Shown piece after piece: positions 1 through 6,188 of a stretch of 6,188 nt of DNA. The stretch comes from an uncultured Clostridia bacterium (lineage in GTDB: Bacteria > Bacillota > Clostridia > Lachnospirales > CAG-274). Numbering within the stretch: the first letter of the stretch is position 1; each line of letters begins with the position of its first letter. Where the stretch lies: contig CANRCU010000142.1 in the NCBI GenBank assembly GCA_947629215.1, positions 1 through 6,188 of the forward strand, written 5' to 3'. The notes beneath the pieces were generated by a model. That model did not search any database. It saw only the letters and a program-made list of their open reading frames with translations, and was not told where the DNA came from. The translations under genes and the position numbers were made by a program.

Positions 1-1
1 A

Positions 2-2359
2 ATTTCGGCGGTCGAGGCGGCGGGTTACGGCGCAAGCGAAAAGGGCGCAGCCCAAACTTCGTCGGCAGACAGCGACGCTCTTGCCGATAGGGAAACCCCT
101 GTGCTTAAAAGGCGGCTGATAGCCTCGATAGGCTTTCTTGCCGTGTTGATGTATTTTTCTATGGGACATATGATGTGGGGGCTGCCTTTGCCGCATATGT
201 TTGACGGAAACCACATTGCAATAGGCATTGTCCAGCTTTTGCTTGCGGCAATAGTCATGGTCATAAATCAGAAATTTTTTATAAACGGTTTCAAAGGGTT
301 GATACATCGTGCGCCGAATATGGATACCTTGGTCGCCCTTGGCTCGGCTGCGTCGTTTATATGGAGTACCTATGCGCTTTTTATGATGACATCTGCGCAG
401 GTAAACGGCAGTGAAGAGCTTGTTATGCAATATATGCATGAATTTTATTTTGAATCGGCAGCAATGATACTTACGCTTATAACCGTGGGCAAAATGCTTG
501 AGGCTCATTCAAAGGGCAAAACTACGGATGCGCTTAAAGGTCTGATGAGCCTTATGCCGAAGACTGCCGTTATATTGCAAAACGGTGAGGAAACGACAGT
601 TTCGATCGAACAAGTAAAAAAAGGCGATATTTTTGTTGTTCGTCCGGGTGAGAGCATACCCGTCGACGGTATTATAACAGAGGGAGAAACAGCCGTTGAC
701 GAGGCTGCGCTTACGGGTGAGAGCATACCGGTCGACAAGGCGGTCGGTGATGAGGTAACAGCCGCAACAATAAATTGTTCGGGTTTTATACGCTGTGAGG
801 CATCAAGGGTCGGCGAAGATACGACACTTTCTCAAATAATAAAAACGGTGAGCGATGCGGCGGCAACAAAAGCGCCGATAGCAAAGCTTGCCGATAAGGT
901 ATCGGGAGTCTTTGTTCCGACGGTCATCTCAATAGCGCTGGTAACAACGCTGATATGGCTGCTTGTCGGCAAAGAGTTTTCGTTTGCTCTGGCTCGCGGT
1001 ATCTCCGTGCTGGTCATAAGTTGCCCATGTGCTTTGGGGCTTGCAACGCCGGTTGCGATAATGGTCGGCAGCGGAGTGGGCGCCAAGAACGGTATTCTTT
1101 TCAAAACGGCGGTCTCGCTTGAACAGGCAGGCAAGACGGAAATAATCGCGCTTGACAAAACGGGAACCATCACCGAAGGGAAACCGAAAGTAACCGATAT
1201 TTTGCCTGCAAACGGTCATACTGAAAAAGAACTTTTGCAGCTTGCATATTCTTTGGAGAAAAAAAGCGAGCATCCTCTTGCAGGCGCCATTGTAAATAAA
1301 GCCGAGGAATGCGGCGTAATATACGAGGAAGCATCGGATTTCAAGGCGCTTGGGGGTAACGGTGTCACAGCCGTGTTAAACGGCGATAAGCTGACAGGCG
1401 GCAGTCTTAAATTCATAAGCGGTTTTGCAAAAATAGAAGAGAATACAATAAAACAAGCCGATGAGTTGTCGGAAAACGGGAAAACACCTATTATTTTTAC
1501 AAAGAATGACAAAGTTATAGGAATGGCGGCTGTTGCGGATGTTATAAAGCCCGAAAGCCCCCGCGCGGTAGCCGAACTTAAAAATATGGGCATAAAAGTA
1601 GTTATGCTTACGGGCGATAACGAAAAGACCGCCCAAGCGATAGGTCGGCTTGTGGGTGTAGACGAGGTTATAGCGGGTGTTTTGCCCGACGGTAAGGAAA
1701 GTGTTATAAGAAGGCTTCAGCAGCAAGGCGCAGTAGCAATGGTCGGCGACGGCATAAACGATGCACCGGCGCTGACGCGCGCAAATACGGGTATTGCGAT
1801 AGGCGCAGGCGCAGACATTGCGATAGATGCCGCCGATGTGGTGCTTATGAAAAGCAGCCTTGGCGATGTGCCTGCGGCAATAAGGCTTAGCCGCGCTGCA
1901 CTCAGTAACATAAGGCAAAATCTCTTTTGGGCATTTTTTTACAATGTAATAGGCATACCCTTGGCGGCAGGCGTGTTTATAAAGGCTTTGGGTTGGCAGC
2001 TGAACCCGATGTTCGGGGCGGCGGCGATGAGCCTTTCAAGTTTTTTTGTCGTATCAAATGCATTAAGGCTTAATTTGTTGAAAATTCACGATGCAAGTCG
2101 TGATAAAAAAATAAAAGTAAAAAAAGAAAGGAAGAAAAAGACAATGAAAAAAGTTATGAAAATTGAAGGAATGATGTGCGGACATTGCGAAGCAAGGGTA
2201 AAAAAGGTGCTTGAGGCGCTGCCGCAAGTGGATGAAGCGGAAGTTAGCCACGAGGCCGGTACAGCCGTTTTGACACTTAATGCCGCTGTCGGCGATGATG
2301 TACTCAAAAAAACCGTAGAGGATCAGGAATATAAGGTCTTATCCGTTGAAAATGCATAA
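2..2359 (+). CDS. copA: Cu(I)-exporting P1B-type ATPase CopA with C-terminal CopZ-like domain (5' partial)
   Basis: Membrane pump that exports Cu(I) from the cytoplasm using ATP. The frame is open to the left edge, so the true start is outside the window. Residues here count from the codon at base 2 (785 residues visible). Residues 1-12 (ISAVEAAGYGAS) are the tail of an N-terminal HMA metal-binding domain. All eight expected membrane segments are present, near 39-58, 73-92, 109-129, 147-167, 304-322, 329-353, 640-659 and 668-690. Actuator motif TGES is at 238-241, the transport motif CPC at 341-343, the phosphorylated Asp385 in DKTGT, HP at 424-425, TGDN at 537-540 and GDGIND at 582-587. YN (647-648) and MSLSS (676-680) complete the Cu(I)-specific P1B-1 signature. 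After a Lys-rich linker (about 702-714) comes a complete second HMA domain with CGHC at 726-729. No catalytic residue is missing. A GTG at base 101 could be mistaken for the start, but it lies in the linker between the HMA tail and the first membrane segment. Any copper-responsive operator would lie upstream, out of view. Confidence 0.96.
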   Translation: MSAVEAAGYGASEKGAAQTSSADSDALADRETPVLKRRLIASIGFLAVLMYFSMGHMMWGLPLPHMFDGNHIAIGIVQLLLAAIVMVINQKFFINGFKGLIHRAPNMDTLVALGSAASFIWSTYALFMMTSAQVNGSEELVMQYMHEFYFESAAMILTLITVGKMLEAHSKGKTTDALKGLMSLMPKTAVILQNGEETTVSIEQVKKGDIFVVRPGESIPVDGIITEGETAVDEAALTGESIPVDKAVGDEVTAATINCSGFIRCEASRVGEDTTLSQIIKTVSDAAATKAPIAKLADKVSGVFVPTVISIALVTTLIWLLVGKEFSFALARGISVLVISCPCALGLATPVAIMVGSGVGAKNGILFKTAVSLEQAGKTEIIALDKTGTITEGKPKVTDILPANGHTEKELLQLAYSLEKKSEHPLAGAIVNKAEECGVIYEEASDFKALGGNGVTAVLNGDKLTGGSLKFISGFAKIEENTIKQADELSENGKTPIIFTKNDKVIGMAAVADVIKPESPRAVAELKNMGIKVVMLTGDNEKTAQAIGRLVGVDEVIAGVLPDGKESVIRRLQQQGAVAMVGDGINDAPALTRANTGIAIGAGADIAIDAADVVLMKSSLGDVPAAIRLSRAALSNIRQNLFWAFFYNVIGIPLAAGVFIKALGWQLNPMFGAAAMSLSSFFVVSNALRLNLLKIHDASRDKKIKVKKERKKKTMKKVMKIEGMMCGHCEARVKKVLEALPQVDEAEVSHEAGTAVLTLNAAVGDDVLKKTVEDQEYKVLSVENA
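2127..2146 (+). promoter_or_regulatory. Putative internal ribosome binding site and ATG for a free CopZ-like chaperone
   Basis: Inside copA, an AAAGGAAG purine run (2127-2134) stands about 9 bases before an in-frame ATG (2144-2146). Initiation there would give a 71-residue protein starting MKKVMKIEGMMCGHC. This is the size and layout of a stand-alone CopZ copper chaperone, with a CGHC Cu(I) site and a short start before the first beta strand. The site could be a working internal start or the relic of a separate copZ gene that became fused to copA. A purine-rich SD-like run also arises easily from Lys/Arg/Glu codons, so function is inferred and not shown. Confidence 0.4.
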
Positions 2360-2371
2360 AAGAATATATTT

Positions 2372-2411
2372 GCCCTGTTCTTTTCGGACTAACCGATAGG
2401 ACAGGGCTTTT
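2372..2411 (+). terminator. Rho-independent terminator after copA
   Basis: An inverted repeat GCCCTGTTC / GGACAGGGC (nine pairs including one T-G wobble) is followed directly by TTTT. The intervening bases can form a second small stem, TCGG-ACTAA-CCGA, stacking inside the first with an internal loop. It begins 12 bases after the copA stop codon and faces the + strand. The T-run is short (TTTTGT), so termination may be incomplete. Confidence 0.8.
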
Positions 2412-2423
2412 GTGATCATATCT

Positions 2424-2451
2424 TTGACTTAGTCCTTCAATAAATTATATT
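2424..2451 (+). promoter_or_regulatory. Candidate upstream promoter of the helicase gene
   Basis: TTGACT (2424-2429), a 16-base spacer and TATATT (2446-2451) make a reasonable sigma-A-type promoter just past the copA terminator. It overlaps a second candidate downstream that has a better -10 box. Only one of the two may be active. Confidence 0.4.
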
Positions 2452-2479
2452 GCATATTATGACAAAGTTGTGATATAAT
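2450..2479 (+). promoter_or_regulatory. Candidate extended -10 promoter of the helicase gene
   Basis: A perfect TATAAT (2474-2479) is preceded by TG one base away (TGATATAAT), the extended -10 arrangement. The -35 region (TTGCAT at 2450-2455, 18-base spacer) is weak, as is common for extended -10 promoters. Transcription would begin near 2486, about 45 bases before the preferred helicase start. I see no clear operator or riboswitch in the spacer. Confidence 0.6.
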
Positions 2480-2529
2480 GATATTCATACAAACAGTAAC
2501 GATACAACATGACTTGCAAAGGCAGAAAT

Positions 2530-4566
2530 ATGCCTGTATTTATAAGTATTATGGCCTACAGAAAAAAGAAAAAAACAAAAAAGTTTGATATATCAAAAAT
2601 TGAATACAATACAGAGGACAAAGAGCTGATATTGGATTTTTTGTTGAAATATAAAAGCGAAAATATTGATCCGCCGAAAAATCTGCATATGGGCAAACGT
2701 ACTGCACAAAGGTTTTTAAATCCGCTGCCCGAGCGCATTTCCGATATGTATGAAAAACGCGGGAAAGCATTTTCCGCAGGTTTTATAAGTGAAATAAAAA
2801 CAATATATTACAAATACTGGAATACACGAAAGCTTTTTCCGAAAATGTGCATGGATAGCACATCCGAGAAAAAACTGGATCGGCTTATAGAAATAACTGC
2901 GGTTTTTGAGGCAGGCAAACTGACCGAGGAAAGGAAAAAACTGACAAACCCGTCATGCATTGCTGTAGATATTTTTTTGAAACAACCGGGCGCATATGCG
3001 CAGTTTTTTAATTCGGATATAAAGGCGGTAGTCAATATAAACGAATATGCATATGCGCTTGAACGCATAGACCTGACACTGAGCCGCCGTCTGGAAATAG
3101 AAAGTCAAAGGCAGATCAAGCGCCGTATGTTTTATATCCATGTCGGCAAGACCAACAGCGGAAAGACTTACAGTTCTATACAGATGCTGAAAAAAGCCAA
3201 AACGGGCGCTTACCTTTCTCCGCTGCGCCTGTTGGCACTGGAGATAAGCGACGAGCTGAATAACAGCGGTGTTCCGTGCAGCTTTGTTACGGGCGAGGAA
3301 GAACGCTGTGTTGAAAATGCGACGCATATCGCATCGACAGTGGAATTGGCCGAGCTGAATACCGAATATGATGTTGTGGTCATAGACGAATGTCAGATGA
3401 TAGCGGATAATCTGCGCGGTCATGCGTGGACAAGGGCGATAATGGGCATGCGCGCAAGGGAGATATGTTTATGCACAGCCCCGGAGGCGCTTGATGTGCT
3501 TATTCAGCTTATAGATGCCTGCGGAGATTTTTATGAAGTGATAAATCACAGGCGAAAAACACCGCTTGAGATAGAAAAAGAACCGTTTAATATAGAAGAT
3601 GTGCAGCCCGGGGATGCTTTAGTAGTTTTTTCCAAACAAAAGGTCAATGCCATAGGCGCGCAATTGATAAAAATGGGAATAGATGTGAGCGTGTTATATG
3701 GAGCTTTGCCGTATGAAACACGTAAACAACAGTTTGAAAATTTTATTGAAGGCAAGTCAAAGGTACTTGTTACGACTGATGCTATAGGTATGGGCGTAAA
3801 TCTTCCCGTAAGACGTATTATTTTTATGGAAATATATAAATTTGACGGTATGCAGAATCGTCTGCTTACGGCAGGCGAGATAAAGCAGATAGCAGGACGC
3901 GCAGGCAGGCGCGGGAAATTTGACATAGGCTATGTAAATGCAAAGGGACAGAAAGAGCTTGCCTATATAACAAAAAGCCTGAAGGGAAAAACACGAAAAG
4001 TAGGCGGTATTTGCGTTGCTTTCCCCAAAAAGGTGCTGGATGATGAATATATCGGGCTCAAAAATGCAATAAATGCATGGAAATATTATGCCGTACCGAA
4101 TATCTACGTTAAGGAAAATCTTCAGGAAACACTTACAAACATACCGCTTGTCGAGCATATTTACAAAAGGCTCGGTATAGAGAAAAACAAGACCGAGATA
4201 TTTGAATATGCCTCTATGCCCGTGGACGTGCGAAATGTGCGTGTACGCAGGCTTTGGAGTGATTATATAGAACAGCGGCTTTCGGGCAATTCAAGGCTCA
4301 GGAAACCGTATCTGAAAGACAGCTCTGTAGACGAGCTGCTGACATACAGCAAAATGCTCGATACATATTTTATGTGCAGCAGGATATGGGAAATGGAGAT
4401 AGATACGGCATGGCTTTTCAAAGAACGCAATAAATGCACGGAAAGCCTTGTTGAAGGTTTGATAGATGATGTGGGCAGCTATACAAGGCATTGTCGCCGC
4501 TGCGGTAAAATGCTGGAATGGGATGAGAACGGATTTTATTGTGAAAATTGCCGTTCGATGTCGTGA
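2530..4566 (+). CDS. SUV3-like superfamily 2 RNA/DNA helicase with C-terminal zinc ribbon
   Basis: ATP-dependent helicase whose core most resembles mitochondrial SUV3 (SUPV3L1), which unwinds RNA for a 3'-5' exonuclease partner. Residues are counted from the ATG at 2530 (678 in all). Residues 1 to about 195 are charged, start Lys-rich and match no family I recognise. The core follows: Walker A GKTNSGKT at 206-213, YLSPLRLLALE (Ia) at 228-238, TGEE at 254-257, ASTVE at 268-272, DECQ (motif II) at 286-289, CTAPEA (III) from 315, VFSK (IV) at 366-369, TTDAIGMGVNL (V) at 415-425 and QIAGRAGRRG (VI) at 453-462. The TNSGKT, PLRLLALE, TGEE and DAIGMGVNL blocks are what point to SUV3 rather than DEAD-box or Ski2 proteins. 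A helical part near 600-645 resembles the SUV3 C-terminal domain. Cys655, 658, 671 and 674 (CxxC, 12 residues, CxxC) form a probable zinc ribbon. Start choice: ATG 2530 has AAAGG seven bases upstream. ATG 2509 in the same frame has no visible SD, and ATG 2551 (MAYRKKKK) is a third option. Substrate and partner are not shown by the sequence. Confidence 0.9.
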   Translation: MPVFISIMAYRKKKKTKKFDISKIEYNTEDKELILDFLLKYKSENIDPPKNLHMGKRTAQRFLNPLPERISDMYEKRGKAFSAGFISEIKTIYYKYWNTRKLFPKMCMDSTSEKKLDRLIEITAVFEAGKLTEERKKLTNPSCIAVDIFLKQPGAYAQFFNSDIKAVVNINEYAYALERIDLTLSRRLEIESQRQIKRRMFYIHVGKTNSGKTYSSIQMLKKAKTGAYLSPLRLLALEISDELNNSGVPCSFVTGEEERCVENATHIASTVELAELNTEYDVVVIDECQMIADNLRGHAWTRAIMGMRAREICLCTAPEALDVLIQLIDACGDFYEVINHRRKTPLEIEKEPFNIEDVQPGDALVVFSKQKVNAIGAQLIKMGIDVSVLYGALPYETRKQQFENFIEGKSKVLVTTDAIGMGVNLPVRRIIFMEIYKFDGMQNRLLTAGEIKQIAGRAGRRGKFDIGYVNAKGQKELAYITKSLKGKTRKVGGICVAFPKKVLDDEYIGLKNAINAWKYYAVPNIYVKENLQETLTNIPLVEHIYKRLGIEKNKTEIFEYASMPVDVRNVRVRRLWSDYIEQRLSGNSRLRKPYLKDSSVDELLTYSKMLDTYFMCSRIWEMEIDTAWLFKERNKCTESLVEGLIDDVGSYTRHCRRCGKMLEWDENGFYCENCRSMS

Positions 4567-4580
4567 GAGGAAACTTTTGA

Positions 4581-4609
4581 TTGACAATTTTGCTTTATTG
4601 TAGTATATT
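4581..4609 (+). promoter_or_regulatory. Near-consensus sigma-A promoter of the stalk-domain protein gene
   Basis: A perfect TTGACA (4581-4586), a 17-base spacer and TATATT (4604-4609) start 15 bases after the helicase stop. Transcription would begin around 4616, giving a leader of about 38 bases that ends in AAGGAGG (4641-4647), six bases before the ATG. Box quality, ideal spacing and full SD match suggest high constitutive expression. No helicase terminator is visible in the 14 bases before this promoter, so helicase transcripts may run into the next gene. Confidence 0.85.
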
Positions 4610-4653
4610 TAAAGTGGATAAAAAATATATACCTATACCTAAGGAGGATAATT

Positions 4654-5523
4654 ATGAAACTGAGAAAATTTTTACTTACAGCATTTGCCGTGGCAGCTTT
4701 TGGAACAGCTTGTTATGCGCAGGACGTAAATGTTTCCATAAACGGAAATATTGTTAATTTCCAGAATCAGAAGCCTGTTGTTGTAGAGGGCAGGACTCTT
4801 ATACCGTTAAGAGGCGTTTTTGACAATATGGGTTATGGCATTGACTGGAACGGCGAAACAAAGACTGTTACACTGACAAAGGGCAGTGATGCCATAACGA
4901 TAAATATAGGCGAAAGTTGCTATTATCTTAACGGTGAATCTCATGCTATAGATGTACCCGCACAGATAATCAACGGCAGCACAATGCTTCCGCTGCGCGC
5001 GATCTCCGATGCAAGCGGTACGGAGGTACTTTGGGATGCAGAAACAAAAATTGCGACCATTATTGCACCCGAGCTTGTTGACAAAGAGCCTATTACGGGT
5101 GTTGTTACCACGAACGATCAGTCCGAATCCGATTTTATCAATTCTCTGACAGCAATAAACAATGAATTCAATACAACAGCTATCGGTTTTATGGACTATT
5201 TTAATCAGATAAATACAGAGGGCATCAATTCCGAAGAAGAGCTGCAAAAAGCAATAACCGCAGCATCCGATATGAAATCGGCTGCAGATACAGCGATCGG
5301 CAAGATAAATGCTCTTTCGGCGCCTGCATCTTATCAAAATATCAAGACTGTAAGCGTTGAATATATGCAGCTTATATCCGATATGGCAGGTGCAATTACA
5401 GATCTCGGTTCGGGCAAGATAAGCGTTGACGAGTATATGAACAAGCTCAATACGATAGGTACACAGCTTGCGCTTAAAGAAGTTGAATATCAAAACGCAA
5501 TGAAGTCGCTTATTAACGGCTGA
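4654..5523 (+). CDS. Secreted protein with copper amine oxidase N-terminal (stalk) repeats and helical C-terminus
   Basis: Exported or surface protein of 289 residues; its function is not known. Residues 1-22 form a signal peptide: MKLRK, a hydrophobic stretch LLTAFAVAAFGTA, then CYA before QD. Cleavage after Ala22 fits signal peptidase I. Cys20 in GTAC gives only a poor lipobox because -3 is Gly, so a lipoprotein is less likely. Two stalk repeats of the Cu_amine_oxidN1 type follow: GRTLIPLRGVFDNMGYGIDW about 46-65, continuing to about 87, and GSTMLPLRAISDASGTEVLW about 108-127, continuing to about 137. In Firmicutes this domain is a structural beta module of cell-surface proteins and does not itself imply copper binding or oxidase activity. 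After a Thr/Glu-containing linker, residues about 157-287 look all-helical, with an SAPASYQNIKTVSVEYMQLI segment like those in helical-bundle lipoproteins of Gram-positives. It has its own promoter, a strong SD and its own terminator, so it is probably monocistronic. Confidence 0.88.
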   Translation: MKLRKFLLTAFAVAAFGTACYAQDVNVSINGNIVNFQNQKPVVVEGRTLIPLRGVFDNMGYGIDWNGETKTVTLTKGSDAITINIGESCYYLNGESHAIDVPAQIINGSTMLPLRAISDASGTEVLWDAETKIATIIAPELVDKEPITGVVTTNDQSESDFINSLTAINNEFNTTAIGFMDYFNQINTEGINSEEELQKAITAASDMKSAADTAIGKINALSAPASYQNIKTVSVEYMQLISDMAGAITDLGSGKISVDEYMNKLNTIGTQLALKEVEYQNAMKSLING

Positions 5524-5536
5524 TAGATGTTTTTTT

Positions 5537-5563
5537 AGGGACGCCGTTAAGGTGTCCCTTTTT
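5537..5563 (+). terminator. Rho-independent terminator after the stalk-domain gene
   Basis: The stem AGGGACGCC / GGTGTCCCT (nine pairs with one G-T wobble) closes a five-base GTTAA loop and is followed by five T residues, counting the last stem base. It lies 13 bases after the TGA stop. The layout is a textbook + strand intrinsic terminator. It separates the stalk gene from the peptidase gene, whose SD begins only seven bases further on, so peptidase expression would need read-through or a promoter I could not find. Confidence 0.9.
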
Positions 5564-5583
5564 GATATGAGAGGGGAAATAAT

Positions 5584-6188
5584 ATGAGGGAAATAGACAT
5601 AACCGAAATAGCGGGCGTAAAAATAGGTAATGCTCAGGATAAAGAAGGCGGTACGGGCTGTACGGTCATTTTGCTGCCCGACGGCGCGGCAGCCGGGGTG
5701 GATATACGCGGCGGCGGTCCTGCGTCAAGAGAAACACCTCTGCTTGACCCGCGAATGGCAGCCGAAAAAATACATGCTGTGCTGCTTAGCGGCGGTTCGG
5801 CTTTCGGTCTGGATGCTGCAGGCGGCGTTATGCGTTTTTTGCAGGAAAAAGATATAGGCTTCGATGTGGGTGTAACAAAAGTTCCTCTTGTGTGTCAGTC
5901 ATGCATTTTTGATTTGGCTGTGGGGGATAAATACGCTGCGCCGACACCTCGTATGGCTTATGATGCATGCAGGGACGCATGGGAGAATAATGCCCCTAAA
6001 CAGGGCAGCGTAGGCGCAGGAACGGGCGCAACAGTCGGCAAGGTGCTTGGGGCAGAGCAGTGTATGAAAAGCGGTTTAGGCTTTTATGCCATTGACGTGA
6101 ACGGTCTGAAATTCGGCGCTGCGGCTGTTGTAAATGCATTCGGTGATGTTTTTGAAAACGGCGTGCAGATAGCGGGGCTTTTGAATAA
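5584..6188 (+). CDS. P1 family (S58, DmpA-like) peptidase, 3' partial
   Basis: Member of the DmpA/BapA aminopeptidase-esterase family, whose precursors cut themselves into two chains to expose an N-terminal nucleophile. The ATG at 5584 has GAGGGG (5571-5576) seven bases upstream, and 201 codons run open to the window edge. The TAA at the last bases is out of frame. Visible family blocks are RGGGPASRETPLLDP (42-56), LSGGSAFGLDAAGGVMRFL (68-86), GVTKVPLVCQSCIFDL (96-111), GSVGAGTGATVGK (141-153) and an AVVNAFGDV block (181-189). These make up most of the large (alpha) chain. The autoproteolytic site and nucleophile belong to the missing C-terminal part, so catalytic competence cannot be judged. 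No signal peptide is seen, so it is probably cytoplasmic. Natural substrates are often unknown in this family; N-terminal residue or D-amino acid peptide hydrolysis is known for some members. No good promoter is visible in the short gap after the preceding terminator. Confidence 0.9.
   Translation, partial: MREIDITEIAGVKIGNAQDKEGGTGCTVILLPDGAAAGVDIRGGGPASRETPLLDPRMAAEKIHAVLLSGGSAFGLDAAGGVMRFLQEKDIGFDVGVTKVPLVCQSCIFDLAVGDKYAAPTPRMAYDACRDAWENNAPKQGSVGAGTGATVGKVLGAEQCMKSGLGFYAIDVNGLKFGAAAVVNAFGDVFENGVQIAGLLN

Noticed and set aside
101..103. GTG codon as the start of copA
   Set aside because: The frame continues upstream to the window edge and encodes a recognisable HMA-domain tail, so the gene starts before the window.
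1376..1918. Open frame of 180 codons on the minus strand inside copA
   Set aside because: It is antisense to conserved ATPase motifs, has a Cys/Tyr/His-rich composition and no recognisable domain.
2412..2508. Riboswitch or small RNA in the spacer before the helicase gene
   Set aside because: The spacer is AT-rich and accounted for by promoter elements. I found no substantial stem-loop architecture beyond a tiny ATGA/TCAT repeat.
4807..5493. Long open frame of 228 codons on the minus strand
   Set aside because: It lies antisense to the stalk-domain gene, is rich in Cys, Ile and Tyr as mirror frames often are, and matches no family I know. The + strand gene has a promoter, SD, signal peptide and terminator.
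4654..5523. A copper-handling role for the stalk protein, linked to the nearby CopA
   Set aside because: The 'copper amine oxidase N-terminal' domain name is historical; in Firmicutes surface proteins it is a structural module. No Cys/Met/His metal-binding cluster is visible, and the two genes are in separate transcription units.
5630..5857. Short + strand open frame of 75 codons
   Set aside because: It is out of frame with the P1 peptidase coding sequence, which carries clear family motifs across the same bases.

Overview
The window looks like chromosomal DNA of a low-to-medium GC Firmicute, most likely a gut-type member of the Clostridia. I infer this from A-rich Shine-Dalgarno sites, frequent ATA codons, a CopA with a C-terminal CopZ-like domain, a 'copper amine oxidase N-terminal' stalk-domain surface protein, and sigma-A-type promoters. 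The genus cannot be named from the sequence alone. Four protein-coding genes, all on the + strand, fill nearly the whole window. The first is cut at its 5' end and the last at its 3' end.

Layout. Bases 2-2359 hold most of a Cu(I)-exporting P1B-1 ATPase (CopA). The tail of an N-terminal metal-binding domain is visible at the left edge. A complete CopZ-like metal-binding domain is joined in frame at the C-terminus through a lysine-rich linker, and the linker carries what looks like a ribosome binding site and start codon. A hairpin terminator (2372-2411) closes this unit. A roughly 100-base spacer with two candidate promoters then leads to a large RNA/DNA helicase (2530-4566). Its core closely resembles mitochondrial SUV3, and it ends in a four-cysteine zinc ribbon. 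A near-consensus promoter (4581-4609) drives a secreted protein with two stalk repeats and a helical C-terminal half (4654-5523), followed by a strong terminator (5537-5563). The last gene (5584 to the window end) is a P1-family (S58, DmpA-like) peptidase; its self-cleavage site lies beyond the window.

How the genes work together. Promoters and terminators between them suggest mostly separate transcription units rather than one pathway: copper export, RNA metabolism, a surface protein and a peptidase. No terminator is visible between the helicase and the stalk protein, so some read-through is possible. The stalk domain's name mentions copper, but this is not evidence of a link to CopA.

The points of most interest are the bacterial SUV3-like helicase, with its uncharacterised N-terminal region and zinc ribbon, and the CopA-CopZ fusion, whose internal start signals could yield a free copper chaperone from the same message. 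I see no tRNA or rRNA genes, CRISPR arrays, insertion sequences or long repeats.
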